A DNA stretch of 64,000 nucleotides from Epiperipatus broadwayi (lineage: Eukaryota > Onychophora > Udeonychophora > Euonychophora > Peripatidae). The stretch's first letter is position 1. Every line of letters begins with the position of its first letter. The stretch covers positions 680,001 through 744,000 of the forward strand of contig JAQFVV010000275.1 in NCBI GenBank assembly GCA_028023455.1. The letters are read 5' to 3'. This document shows positions 1 through 10,100 of the stretch, in pieces. A program made the translations under genes and the position numbers. The notes beneath the pieces were generated by a model, which was not told the DNA's origin, searched no databases, and saw nothing but the letters and a program-made list of their open reading frames with translations.

Positions 1-4
1 TTCT

Positions 5-736
5 TCAGTCCAATTCCATTTCTTTCTTGATTAGTTTCAATAAAGGTTCCATGTGGTCAGCAAATGTTTTGTAGAAACGGTGGTAAAAATTACACAAACC
101 TAAGAATGACCAAATTTGCTTTTTGTTAGTAAGCCTAGAAAAATTTTGAATGGCAGAGATCTTATCTGTCTGAGGTCTTATCCCATTACAACCTACAATA
201 TATCCTAAGAAGACTACCTGATTAGATACTAGGGTACTTTTCTTGAAGTTGATTTTTATTCCTTTGTGAAAGCACTCCTGGAAAAATGTAGTGAGTTGTT
301 GAAGATGTTCTTCAATGGTGGATGATGTGATAATCACATCATCCACATAAATGGCTATGATTCGCTTATTCTCAGGAGAAAGTGTCTTATCTATACATGT
401 AATTAGACCAGCACCACTATTGATCAACCCAAATCACATCCTATTGAACTGATTGGTAAAACCTTCACACCAAAAAGCAGTATACTTGCGATCATCAGGA
501 TGAAGCTCAATCTGCCAATAGCTGGAAGTCAGATTAAAGGTAGAAAATACCTTCTTGTTTCCAAATCTCACAAACAACTCATGAATGGGTGGTGGAATAT
601 TTCTGTCTGGAACAGTAATTTTGTTTAGCTGTTGAGCATCCAAACAAAATCTCATTGACCCATCTTTCTTCTTCACAGTTACAACTGGATTGCAGCAAGG
701 TGAAGAGCATTTGGAAATGATCCCCCAATCCAGCAT
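5..736 (-). pseudogene. pol: E1 reverse transcriptase (partial, one in-frame stop)
   Basis: RNA-directed DNA polymerase domain that would copy the element's RNA into cDNA in virus-like particles. Two open stretches (736-434 and 427-5) lie in the same frame with an in-frame TGA at 434-436. The first stretch has the early palm region: a KKDGSMRF-type motif, an Asp in LDAQQLNK, and FSTFNLTSSYWQIELH with the usual first catalytic Asp position reading Asn (FN instead of FD). The second has an intact YVDD box (about 336-350) followed by FLGYIVG and a SFLGLCNFYHRF motif typical of the end of gypsy RTs. The domain continues off the left edge. The stop and the D-to-N change mean this copy is unlikely to encode active enzyme. 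Confidence 0.88.
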
Positions 737-787
737 TTTGTTGATCTGTTTGGATATTTCCTGCCGATATTGGTACGGGATAGGGTA

Positions 788-1516
788 CTATCTGGATTGA
801 AATGGTTGGTAATCTTTAAATTTAATTCTCTGTTGGAACCCAGATATAACTCCTGGAATCTCTGAAAAAATCAGGTTAAACTGATTAATTATAGATCGTA
901 ATAACTCTCCTGCACTTTCGCTATCTAATAGATTGGACTCTGTGAGTTTAGTGTCTATAAGTGCTTCAGGAATATTTGACACAATGCAATCAACTTCAGG
1001 TAGGCCATATCTTGGAAGCAATGTCATCTCCAAGACCTCATCATCTATCCTAATTATTTTATTGGAGAAATCAATAATACAAGAGTGTAAGTGTAGGAAG
1101 TCTGCCCCTAGTATGACATCCTGGATTAAACCATTTAATATGAAGAACACATGATAGAGGTTTGCCTGACCAAACTTTATTTCAATCCAAACTTGTTTCT
1201 GCACCAGCTTTGCCTTCCTATTGTTAGCCATGGTAACCTGTACAGATTTCAGGGGTAAGATTTTAACTTGGGGGTTCTTGTTCAGAACCTTCTGATAGAG
1301 TTGGTCTGAAATGACAGAAATCTGGCTACCAGAATCTAACAAAGCTTTAACTGGCAAATCCTCAAACAAAGCCTCTATCATGGGGCAGATCTGCAAAGCA
1401 AAGTCAGGTGCCTTGTCTTCCCAGGAACCCATCATATTGGTGATTTCTCCATCTATTATTGGTACCCTGTTCCTCATTGTATTTTTGGTTCCTTGAGGTG
1501 AGGAACTAATCCCCAA
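788..1516 (-). CDS. E1 aspartic protease and start of RT linker
   Basis: Retropepsin-like protease that would cut the Gag-Pol polyprotein. The active-site segment reads ALLDSGSQISVIS (DSG triad, about residue 60), followed by an ILGADFL motif, the second signature of the fold. After about residue 190 the sequence is the PR-RT connector, ending just before the conserved entry to RT. The frame closes with an in-frame TAG at 788-790. The same frame reopens directly into the RT stretch at 736, so protease and RT were one polyprotein. The gag zinc-knuckle frame ends at 1530, in a different phase from this one, which suggests a gag-pro frameshift or a decay event. The ATG at 1516 is simply the first Met in the open stretch. 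Confidence 0.82.
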   Translation of the reverse strand: MGISSSPQGTKNTMRNRVPIIDGEITNMMGSWEDKAPDFALQICPMIEALFEDLPVKALLDSGSQISVISDQLYQKVLNKNPQVKILPLKSVQVTMANNRKAKLVQKQVWIEIKFGQANLYHVFFILNGLIQDVILGADFLHLHSCIIDFSNKIIRIDDEVLEMTLLPRYGLPEVDCIVSNIPEALIDTKLTESNLLDSESAGELLRSIINQFNLIFSEIPGVISGFQQRIKFKDYQPFQSR

Positions 1517-1529
1517 GCACCTTTCTAGT

Positions 1530-1793
1530 TTAGTTTCTGCTTAGTGTTGGATGCATGATTACTGCATCCTTGTTTTGGTGAACAGGGGTACTGGGGAAAT
1601 TTGTCAATGATTTGCCATTATTGAATCTATTTCCCTTGTGTGACCACACATTTGGTGCATTGATTTGATTGGCTTTCTTTTTCCAGTGTCTGGGATCTTT
1701 GTTGTTTTTTCTCTTATGATAAAATAAAACATTAACATCTGCCTCATCTTTCCTTATCCCTGGTGTCCTAATGGATAAATTAATGTTATTCAA
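1530..1793 (-). pseudogene. gag: E1 gag C-terminal region with eroded zinc knuckle
   Basis: Open stretch between the capsid-like domain and the protease. It contains FYHKRKNNKDPRHW, placed where a CCHC nucleocapsid knuckle (C-x2-C-x4-H-x4-C) is expected. With that spacing every metal ligand is replaced (F, K, K and W). The flanking sequence is basic, as in nucleocapsid. In the related E5 element the matching segment also keeps Tyr-His but lacks three ligands. It is in the same phase as the capsid stretch upstream (2339-1956), with about 160 bases carrying stops between them. Assignment rests on position and spacing, not on an intact motif. Confidence 0.6.
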
Positions 1794-1955
1794 ACAATAC
1801 TGTTTAACAATTCAGAAACCTGCTCAATATTCCTAGCATTTGCATGCATCAGCAATTCCTCTATATGTAAAGGTAAATTCCTTTTAACTATTCATATGAT
1901 TTCCCTTTCCCTAAAACAATATGTGTTCAAAGTATGTAGCTTGGTAACTTGTCAC

Positions 1956-2339
1956 CTAAAAAACTTGTGTTTCCCCGGGTGCAGACCTATATTTTTCCTG
2001 GAATAGTTGGTAAAGAATGGTTTCCTGTCTATCTCTGTTCCAAAAATTTCTAACCAATAGTGTCTGGTAATCATCAAATGTGGATGGTGTCTGGAACAAT
2101 GACTCCCACCACATTAAGGCATCACCTTGGAGGTGACTATATGCGATTATAATTTTTTCATTTTCAGACAAACTTCTATTTACCATGAAATAAAGTTTTA
2201 AGCTTCTTAAATGTTCAATTGGAGCTTCATTATTGAAACCTTTAAAAACTTTCAGCTTTACAAATTGGTTAATAGCATTTATCTCTGTGTGGGTAACCTG
2301 AGTCTTATACATTTCTTGTGTACTTATTTGTGAATTCAT
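1956..2339 (-). pseudogene. gag: E1 gag capsid-like domain (retrotransposon gag)
   Basis: Structural Gag segment that would assemble the retrotransposon particle. It contains the pattern common to all five elements here: an entry motif (VKLKVFKG), a helix with LRSLKLYFMV, a GDALMWWESLF segment (Trp-Trp pair typical of retrotransposon gag domains), then FWNRDRQETILYQLFQEKY and a GET motif. It aligns over its length with E5 60567-61154 and with fragments in E2, E3 and E4. The ATG at 2339 is only the first Met in this stretch; coding sequence upstream is in another phase. The stretch ends at a stop just after GETQVF, short of the E5 equivalent. Confidence 0.82.
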
Positions 2340-2677
2340 GAGAGGATGATCTACATCAGCTTGATATTCATCTGTTTGTGTTTCATTTAGATGAAATTCA
2401 TGGGGCCATCTGCTTTAGGCATCATATGAGATTGAAAAGTGGGTTCTTCATATGGGTCATTTGCTTCTTGTAAATTGCTAAAAGCTACTTTCAAATGTGC
2501 CACATAATGGTTTCAATCTTCTCAGTCATTTTGGATCTTCTTTTCACTCCCTAATTGTGGTTTCATAAGAATTGGTATCTTTGAGTTAATTTGGGACTTA
2601 TTCCTCGATGACCATTGCCTCATGGCTTCATCTAAACTATTAATTTGACTCTGTGTTTCAGTGGTTCTCTCCATAAA

Positions 2678-3681
2678 TTATTCTAATGTTGTTTTGCATA
2701 ACAGAGTGTCTGTTTCCATAGAAGATATATTATGTCCAAGCTGTTGTAAATGGTGATTCACAGCTTGCATCATTTTCTTTTGAACCCCATTTTCTGCACT
2801 TTGTTTAATCTGGAGTTGGCCTAATTCTTTCTGTATGACTTCCAAATTTTTTTGAACTTCTTTCTTGTGATTCTCTTGACATTGCCTCATTATTTCTTTA
2901 GTGGATTCCTGGGCTTGGTGTACTTCCTTAATTTTGTTATCAATTTGGGTGGCAATGCTTTTTCTTTAAACCCAGTAAATCACTCTTGACACTGCAAGTT
3001 CACTCTATCTATATCTATTCTCATCTCTTCTACATTTTGTTTCAATTTCATACTACTGTTATGCACTTCATTCATCTCTGAAGATAACTGCTCCATGGCT
3101 GTAGAAAATTTCATTTCAATGCCACTAATTCTTTTCGTAACCTCCTCATCCAATTTGTCAATATCAGCCTTAGTTTTCATGTTGCTTATTTCAGCCTTGA
3201 TTATACCTATCTGACCACTCATGGAATCTATCTGACCACTCATGCTGCTTATATCCATCTGACCACTCATGCTGCTTATATCAGCCTTGGTTACCATATT
3301 ATCCATTCAACTACTCATGCTATCCATCCTACCATTCATGTCATTCATCTGACCACTCATGCTATCCATCTGACCCAATAATGTTTGGAGCATCTGCATC
3401 ATGGCTCCACTATCTTCTGTAACCTGTGGGAGTCCAATTCCAGGTGATTGAGCAGACTGTTTATTTGAGTCTTCTTGAATTTGAGATATTGTTTGTTTTT
3501 CCTCTTGCATTGAGAAAGAATGCTCATCCCCAACCACTGTCCCCCTGAACACATTTATGTCTACTGATCTTACTTGTTCCATATTAGGATCATGCTCAAC
3601 TTCATTGACACTAACATCCTGTGGCTTTACCTTTAACTCTTTATTCATATCTGATAAATACCTACCACTTCTAAGAAACAT
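2678..3681 (-). pseudogene. gag: E1 gag N-terminal coiled coil with MDSMSGQ-type repeats
   Basis: Likely N-terminal part of E1 Gag. The first stretch (3681-3307) begins MFLRSGRYLSD and ends in repeats of Met-Asp-Ser-Met-Ser-Gly-Gln. An in-frame TGA at 3307-3309 is followed at once by ATG and a second stretch (3306-2980) with more of the same repeats, then a heptad-rich charged helix. A third stretch (2890-2678), after two further stops and a phase change, continues the coiled coil (QLQIKQSAENGVQKKMM). The repeats are encoded by short DNA repeats around 3208-3372, consistent with replication slippage. N-terminal coiled coils occur in the gag of all five elements here, though their sequences differ. 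Self-association is an inference from the heptads. Confidence 0.68.
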
Positions 3682-4039
3682 ACAAAATAAACTAATACTT
3701 TTCTTTAAAATATCTACTCTATGGCAAAATTATTTCTTTTTATATAATATTCTATAATATGTCATAGGATCTCCTACCAACTTGTGTCATCTCATGTGAT
3801 TTTGGTTACCTTAAGTATTTTACATATCATTGGTATTAATGCTGGTTTTATATATTTTGCCCTTTATCTGCCTCACTTGCCTATTCTTATTAGATTCTTG
3901 ATCATGTATTTAGTTTTGGTCTCTATTTATCAATTCATACTTTCACTCAGAGTTATTTGAACTTATAGTTGATTGACTAAGTTAATTATACCATTAAGTT
4001 GATGTATCAGATTATACTGAAATTATGGACAGTTTTTTA
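3682..4039. other. E1 leader, no gene seen
   Basis: A+T-rich sequence upstream (in minus orientation) of the E1 gag start and downstream of the leader repeats. No ORF, RNA gene or repeat recognised. Confidence 0.5.
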
Positions 4040-4404
4040 TAAATTCAATTTACATCACACTAAAAATATACAGTAAAATATGATAGACTTAACTCTTTAA
4101 AGCTCAACACATTGTGTATCAAAATGTAATAGACATAACTATTCACATGCAGTGAATCTAAGTATTTAAGCTTACCACATTGCATGCCAAAAATGTAACA
4201 GACAATCAACTAGAGTGAATTTAATAATTGGCTATTATGAATGCGATGTGATAATCAACTTTTATTAAGTCTATATATGCTGGTGTACCTATTATTTAGG
4301 CTTCACTGTTGATGGTGTCAAAAATGTAACAGTATGTAGTTTGTATCTGTGGTGAACTTAAATTTTCAGGCCCAAAATGTTGTGCGCAAAAATATGTAAC
4401 GGAC
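4040..4404 (-). repeat. E1 leader: reiterated LTR-end / primer-site-like module
   Basis: Four related copies of a module whose plus-strand form is close to TGCCAAAAATGTAACAGAC occur at about 4111-4136, 4178-4204, 4308-4334 and 4378-4404, spaced 67, 130 and 70 bases. On the minus strand each reads TGTTACA-tttt-TGG or a variant. That is the layout expected at an LTR 3' end (..CA) followed a few bases later by a tRNA primer-binding site starting TGG. Similar modules occur in E2 (29.13-29.29 kb) and E4 (48.9-49.2 kb). Which copy, if any, is the working primer site is unknown. Confidence 0.5.
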
Positions 4405-6540
4405 CAGAAAAACCCTTTAGGATGGTACACCCAGAGCCTTTTTTACTTACAGGTCGGATTACGACTCGGGGTTCTAACTCAGTGTAGACATTTGCCTTTA
4501 ACTCTGCTCAAGGATGGATTTAAATAGGATGGCAATAATATGACATCTATATAGATCCTTAATGGCTATTGCTAATAATATATTAAAAATCTGTATACAT
4601 GTATAATAGCTATTCTGGTGAGTGAAGTATGAATGATGCTTAATAATCTAGAGACCAGAGAAACAAAGATTTTAACTTCAAACAACAAATATTTATTAAC
4701 AAATCGGGGTTAAATTTATAATATTTATAAATTAATAAAATATATACATGGATATAATAAAATATTGATTTGTCTTTACTGCAATAAGACTAGCTATGAT
4801 TTAAATATTAAAATATCAATTGAAATAAAATTATAAAATTATAGTGCATAATGTACAATAAAGTATCAATTATTTTAAATATGAAATTATATTACTAGAT
4901 GTACAATTATCATTTTGTTTATGTCCTTTAAATGTATCTCAAGGTTACATCCATGAATTGCTAATTTGCGTTTTGTAGATATAATTCATTCATAAACAGT
5001 TATTCATGCAAACAAGAAAATGTATTTATATAAAATTAGTTATTAGTAAGTCTAAATAATATTTAAATGTTAACATATTAAATGTCTAATTAAAATGTAT
5101 ATGTGTAAAATCTTACCTTTTGTCTTTTAAGTCATTGTCCATTTAATGTGTCCAATTACTTTAATATTTTATTTACAAACATAAAAAAAATTATCTATGC
5201 ATACCTTGAGTTGTGTATTTGTATCTCTCTTCCCTTATATAAATTTAAATAAATGGGTTCTTTTTTAAAAAAAAATGTTTTCTGCAAATGAATAACAGGT
5301 TGAGAAAACTTGTAACTCAACTCTCAGTATACACTAAAAAAAATACAAAATTTAAAACATTTATAAGCATTATTTGAAATCTTGTACTTCTTTAAAACAA
5401 TAGTAGGTTAAATTTTCAAGAATGGCTTCAGTGTTCATAGCAGATAATGTCTTTCTTTTATTCAAGCATATTAAATCATATTAAACATTCCAAGCATTAA
5501 AAATTCCCACAACAATATCAAATTCCTGGGCTTTTGATTTTATAGCCATCGCCTTTCCAATTCCATCTCCAGATCATTCCATGCTGATTTAAACATTAAA
5601 TATACCAATGAATATTATACTCCATCACCTGCCAATGACACCAAGGAGATAGAAGGATCCCGTGATACTTAATTAGCAAAATTGCATCGTTAGGTTTTAT
5701 ATATACACATATAAATTGTTAAATATAAATCTTTTTCCTAGGCTAGCATTATAATATAAAAACAAATGCTATTTCTATGCAGTTTTTATTTATATATATA
5801 TGAGATGCATGATAAAGATTTTACTTTAGAAGTAATATAAATTAGTGTTAATAAAATTCTATTTCATTATTAGTTGGCATTATCTTTTACAAGAAACATT
5901 TTATAGTAATTATATTTTTGACAATGATAAATCAATATGAAGCTCTTAGAATTTATTTGAACGAACGAAAGTTCATCACTGTCTTTTTTCCTTTTTTAAA
6001 ATATTTTACACTAATAAATAATGAAATTCCAAATATTAAACAGTTTTTTTTTAATAACGAAAGGAAATCATAATAATTAATATAATAACAATTAAAATAT
6101 TCTTATTCTACAACTTTACTTTCACGTACTCCATTTGAACAAAAAACAACCAACAACTAAAAATTCCTGTTGCTTAGTTTTTCCCATGTTCTAAAATCAA
6201 CAAAGGTTTACTCTTTTTTTTCTTTTTTAAACAAAAGAAACTTGGTTAATAAAATTTAATGTCAGATATTTTCTTTATTATTTTTGTCATGCCATGATTT
6301 AAAATCTTAAACACTCATGTATAAATGTGTGTATGTATATATTTTATTCTACATTTAATAAAAAAAAAAATTAGTTCATTCCTTTATGAATGTATGGTTA
6401 TGTTTGTATATATATGTGTATGTATCCAAATATCTAAAAAAATTATGTTTTAAAAGTTGGCTGCCTATTTAATCTTTATACATGTTATCCCAAAACATCA
6501 GTTACTTATTATTATTTTTTTATAAGGATTGGGCATCACC
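4405..6540. other. A+T-rich, probably includes the E1 5' LTR
   Basis: No ORF of note and no recognisable domain. E1 is on the minus strand and its leader ends near 4404, so its 5' LTR should start here. The length cannot be measured because the other LTR is off the left edge. E2 and E3 LTRs are about 2.4 kb, so an LTR of similar size would reach about 6.8 kb. Confidence 0.35.
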
Positions 6541-6541
6541 T

Positions 6542-6542
<1 letters not shown>

Positions 6543-6591
<49 letters not shown>
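6543..6591. repeat. (TA)n microsatellite
   Basis: Uninterrupted run of alternating T and A, about 24 units. Confidence 0.95.
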
Positions 6592-6595
<4 letters not shown>

Positions 6596-6599
6596 TGAG

Positions 6600-7050
6600 C
6601 AAATAAATAAGCTCAAAGATGATGCAGATTCAGACTAGTAACCACAGATTGTGGTTTCATACTAATGCTGAACAGTTATTTAATAAGAGAAAAGAACCAG
6701 TTACTTTTAGGCCTACATATATATGCTATGGCACAGACAAAATGTTAATACAGAAGATCACCATGCAGATGAGTAATTATTCACAGGTTTCCACACTGAA
6801 TGCACAATATCCTAGGACCAAACAGCTTGCTACTAATAATGAACATATATAGTTCAGGGAACTTGAATATGTTACCCAAGTATCCTGGGCCCTCACCTTA
6901 GTAACAGACTTGGTGTTCTCACCCAAACTAAGAGAATGGGAACAGCCCCACTGTGAGGCCATTAAAAAGGTGCAGCAAGATGTTACATACTATTGTATTT
7001 TATAAAAACAGATCTGAAATACATAAAACACATATATGTATATTTAAAAT
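6600..7050. other. Less A+T-rich block, unassigned
   Basis: This stretch has more balanced composition than its surroundings. Two short overlapping ORFs (6619-6852 plus, 6777-6962 minus) show no motif I recognise. It may be a fragment of an old repeat. No gene is called. Confidence 0.4.
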
Positions 7051-7665
7051 TGTTATATATAGGGCTCGCAAAATAAGCTTTTAAAAAGCTTTGAAAATAT
7101 CTTCAACCACAGACTGGTTTCTTCTTCTAGCATCATCAGTGAGATGCCAAAATATTCAAGCATTAGATTAAAAATACCAAAACAAGCCCAGCACATTATC
7201 TAATGTATAACTATTGAGTAGAAAATCTGAAAATTTCAGACATCCATATGTCTTCCAATCTAGCTATCTAACTCAAATAGCCATATGGGACTGAACTAAG
7301 TTCAGATAAACTTATATTAATAGCTCTAGCAATGTAAAATCACTAAAGTCTTAATACCAAAAAATAACATGACCAAAAAATCAAGTCAGATGTCACATGA
7401 CTTAACTTAATAATCTTGTATTTACAAATGTTATATATAGTGCTCGCTAAATAAGCTCTTAACAAACTTTGAGAATATTCTCAATCCCAGACTGGTTTCT
7501 TCTTCTGGTGTTGACAGTAAAATGCCACAATATTCAAGCATTAGATTAAAAATATCAGGACAAGCCCAGCACTTTATCTAATGTATAATTATTCAGTAGA
7601 AATTCTGAAATTGTAGACATCCATAAGTCTTCCAATCCAGCTACCTAACTCAAATATCCTGTATT
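7051..7665 (+). repeat. Direct repeat, two diverged copies about 380 bp apart
   Basis: Copy 1 (about 7051-7290) and copy 2 (about 7431-7665) share a colinear series of blocks. Each starts ATATATAG-GCTCGC-AAATAAGC and includes CAGACTGGTTTCTTCTTCT, TATTCAAGCATTAGATTAAA, CAAGCCCAGCAC and a CTAACTCAAATA end. They differ by many substitutions. No ORF is conserved. The layout suggests an old tandem duplication or two copies of one short interspersed element. Confidence 0.8.
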
Positions 7666-8176
7666 TTTAATCTATTGCAACACTTTTGAAATTTACAGAG
7701 TAAGATTCAGGGCATAAAAATATAGACTTTATGATTTTCAAATCCCATAATATTTTATCAACAAAATAGATTTATAGCTGGTAAATCCATCAGCACGTAT
7801 TTGTTATTTTATAATTTAATTTACAAAATTGATTTAAACTTCTGTTTAAATTTTAAACCTGATATTTTTAACTTAATTTGAATCATCTCAATTCCTCAAA
7901 GTATTGATAATAGTTAGCTTAGTGGATTTTGTTTACTATAAAATACATTTTAGAAAATATTATTGAAAAAATAAAATTTAAAACTTTGCTCACACTGTAC
8001 ATTAACACAGGTGCAGGGTGGTATGATTTTTGTGTATAACTATTTCAATTTAAAATTAAGAAGCATTAGAACTTTTAAATAATATTTAAACCATATTGCG
8101 CTATATATGTATCATGGTATTATATATATATATATATAATTATATATATATATGATTTTAAGTGTAAAAATAATAA
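7666..8176. other. A+T-rich, no gene; (AT)n tract near 8125-8152
   Basis: Nothing recognised apart from an interrupted (TA)n microsatellite near the right end. Confidence 0.5.
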
Positions 8177-8894
8177 ATTGACTTTTCGGTACTTATAACC
8201 TAATAGGGCTTGGCCACTTGATGGTGTTCTGGCTCGCCAAAACACCTACAAATGCTGTTTACAAGGCCTGACTTACAGCTATAGAAAACATCTAATGTTT
8301 GTCTTAGCCATTAGAAGGTCGTTGATGATGATGTAATGCATAAATAATACGGCCTATTTCTGCTTCGCGACAGTTACTGTGAATCCACATACTTATCTTT
8401 TGTGTACAGTTCGATATATGTGTGTGTGTAGTTTGATTAGTCAAATTTTTACAATATACGTTACACAATCTTTGTATTTGTAATGAATTTAAGAAACCGG
8501 ACTTTATAGTAATTTTCCAAATGGCCACACCCTTATTTAGAGAAGGTGTAATGTGTAAAAGCTTGCCGAGGGTACTTCAAAAAGAATTTGGCAGAGTTCA
8601 CATGCAAAATCTCATTTTCATGTGAAATACCACGTAGTTCATAAAATGGCACTCGCATAACTTTTTCCGCAGTTGCCGAAAACAGAAGCCGAGTATTTCT
8701 GCTGTCCAATAAAAATATACACGATTTTTTGTAAATTTCATAGAAAGCACATATTATAAACATGTTTAATAAGTAAAGAAGACATTTATATGTGTTTGTT
8801 TATTGTGTAAAAAAGTTTGAGTTTCTTTCTTTTGTCCGACTACGGTAACAATATTGATATTTTTTATTTTAGCATTACAAACAACAGAAGACTA

Positions 8895-8934
8895 ACCCTA
8901 AAACTAACCCTAAAACTAACCCTAAACCTACACA
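8895..8934 (+). repeat. Telomere-like interstitial repeats (CTAACCCTAAAA)n
   Basis: Three CTAACCCTAAA units in a row, each close to the CCCTAA strand of the metazoan TTAGGG telomere repeat but expanded to 12 bases. They lie inside the inverted-repeat element at 8.2-9.3 kb, not at a chromosome end. Confidence 0.75.
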
Positions 8935-8969
8935 GTTGTTTTGTTATGTAGAAAGCAATAATTAAGCGA

Positions 8970-9190
8970 AAGACATCGCTAAATAGGCATCGCAAAAAAA
9001 GTTCTAGCAATCAATCAATTAATAACTAAAAAGGAGGAATGATGTTAATTTGTCCAAAAACAGCGATTTAAAAATAAAAAAAAAGGTTGTTGTTTACTAA
9101 ATACAAAATTAAAAAGGCATGCAAAAAAAAAGTTATAGCAATCAATAAATTAATAACCAAAAAAAAAAAAACAGTGATTTAAAAATCACA
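8970..9190 (+). repeat. Degenerate direct repeat, about 60-bp units
   Basis: Blocks GGCATCGCAAAAAAAGTT...AGCAATCAAT (about 8978-9030) and GGCATGCAAAAAAAAAGTT...AGCAATCAAT (about 9115-9160) are alike. Each is followed by an A-run and a CAGYGATTTAAAAAT block (9061 and 9172). This is an internal duplication of the 8.2-9.3 kb element. Confidence 0.7.
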
Positions 9191-9806
9191 TGGCCCCATA
9201 AACTGTACATTGTATTGTTTTTGACTGCCAACAACGCCACCAAGTGGTCAAGCCTGATTACATTATAATTATTGACTTTTCAAATGAAAACAAAATATAT
9301 AATTTAAAAGGATTGATTTTCAAAATAAAACATATCTGCCTAATATATATAAATCTATGATAGTACAGCTGGTTATTTCCATATATATATATAGTGACAC
9401 TTATATAACTGTGTTCACATCCATATATATGTACTCAGGAGGGTTTAAATCCAGCACAGATGGAGCTATTGGGGGAAAAAAAGTGAAACAGATAAGTGAG
9501 TAGGAATATACTGTTTCAGTATGTATACTGAAATAATATGCCTTATGTAATATGTATTTTATGTGCATTAAAATATATATTTATGAAAATTTTTTTTATT
9601 TAAGTAAAATTACAAAATATAAATGACATCAGTGGATGGATTAAATATTATTTATCATTATTATTATTTGTACTTGTAACATTTAAAATATGTTATGAAT
9701 CTTTTGTGTTTTAAAGTTGTAATTTATTAATTTATTGCAACATTAATTTTTTCTTCATTATATATGTAATTGTTGTGTATGTATGTGTGTATACTTTAAA
9801 AAATAG

Positions 9807-10100
9807 TTTTTTTCTTTCCTTTATTTATTTTATTTAGCTGAGAACACTTTTGGTGATGAGTACAATAATCTTAGTACTTTAGTTTCATAGTTTATCTTCA
9901 TTATTAATATTATGCAAATTAGTTCATTTAAATATTCTATATGTATGATAATCATACAGATGGAATATTTAAATAAACTGATATACATAGTATAAATAAT
10001 CAAGATGGATTATAAATAAATCAGCAATGATATGTAGCTAGAGTTCTAGGATTATTGGGTTCATTGCCAAAAGTGTATTCAGCTAAATAAAATAAAGAAA
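9807..10100. mobile_element. Foldback (long inverted repeat) element, about 290 bp
   Basis: The left arm (about 9807-9949) contains TTATTTTATTTAGCTGA, ACACTTTTGG and ATTTAAATATTCTAT. The right arm (about 9950-10100) contains the reverse complements in the opposite order, ending TCAGCTAAATAAAATAAAG. The centre is near 9950 with almost no spacer. Arms have several mismatches. There is no coding capacity. A MITE-like or foldback insertion is the simplest reading; no target duplication could be set with confidence. Confidence 0.75.

Larger units (their letters stand above)
1..4404 (-). mobile_element. E1: partial gag-pro-pol LTR retrotransposon (Ty3/gypsy-like)
   Basis: Read on the minus strand, the order is leader repeats (about 4.4-4.1 kb), gag N-terminal coiled coil (3681-2678), capsid-like domain (2339-1956), degenerate zinc-knuckle region (1793-1530), aspartic protease (from 1516) and reverse transcriptase (to the left edge). 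RNase H, integrase and the 3' LTR must lie left of the window. The 5' LTR should lie to the right of about 4404, but its far end cannot be set because its partner is off-window. Protease-before-RT order and the RT style fit the Ty3/gypsy superfamily; the family itself is not recognised. Decay is mild: several in-frame stops and at least one frameshift within gag. Confidence 0.85.
8177..9281. mobile_element. Putative terminal-inverted-repeat DNA element, about 1.05 kb
   Basis: The left end (about 8205-8243, GGCTTGGCCACTTGATGGTG...) and the reverse complement of the right end (about 9225-9258, GGCTTGACCACTTGGTGGCG...) match over roughly 35-38 bases with a few differences, giving terminal inverted repeats. 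An 11-bp direct repeat ATTGACTTTTC lies outside them on both sides (8177-8187 and 9271-9281), 13-17 bases beyond the inverted repeats. It could be a target duplication, though the gap is unusual. Two small minus-strand ORFs inside (8528-8304, 8763-8533) have no recognisable domain, so it is probably non-autonomous. The superfamily cannot be assigned. Confidence 0.6.

Noticed and set aside
8895-8934. Chromosome end
   Set aside because: Only three telomere-like units of altered length, inside a mobile element with normal sequence on both sides.
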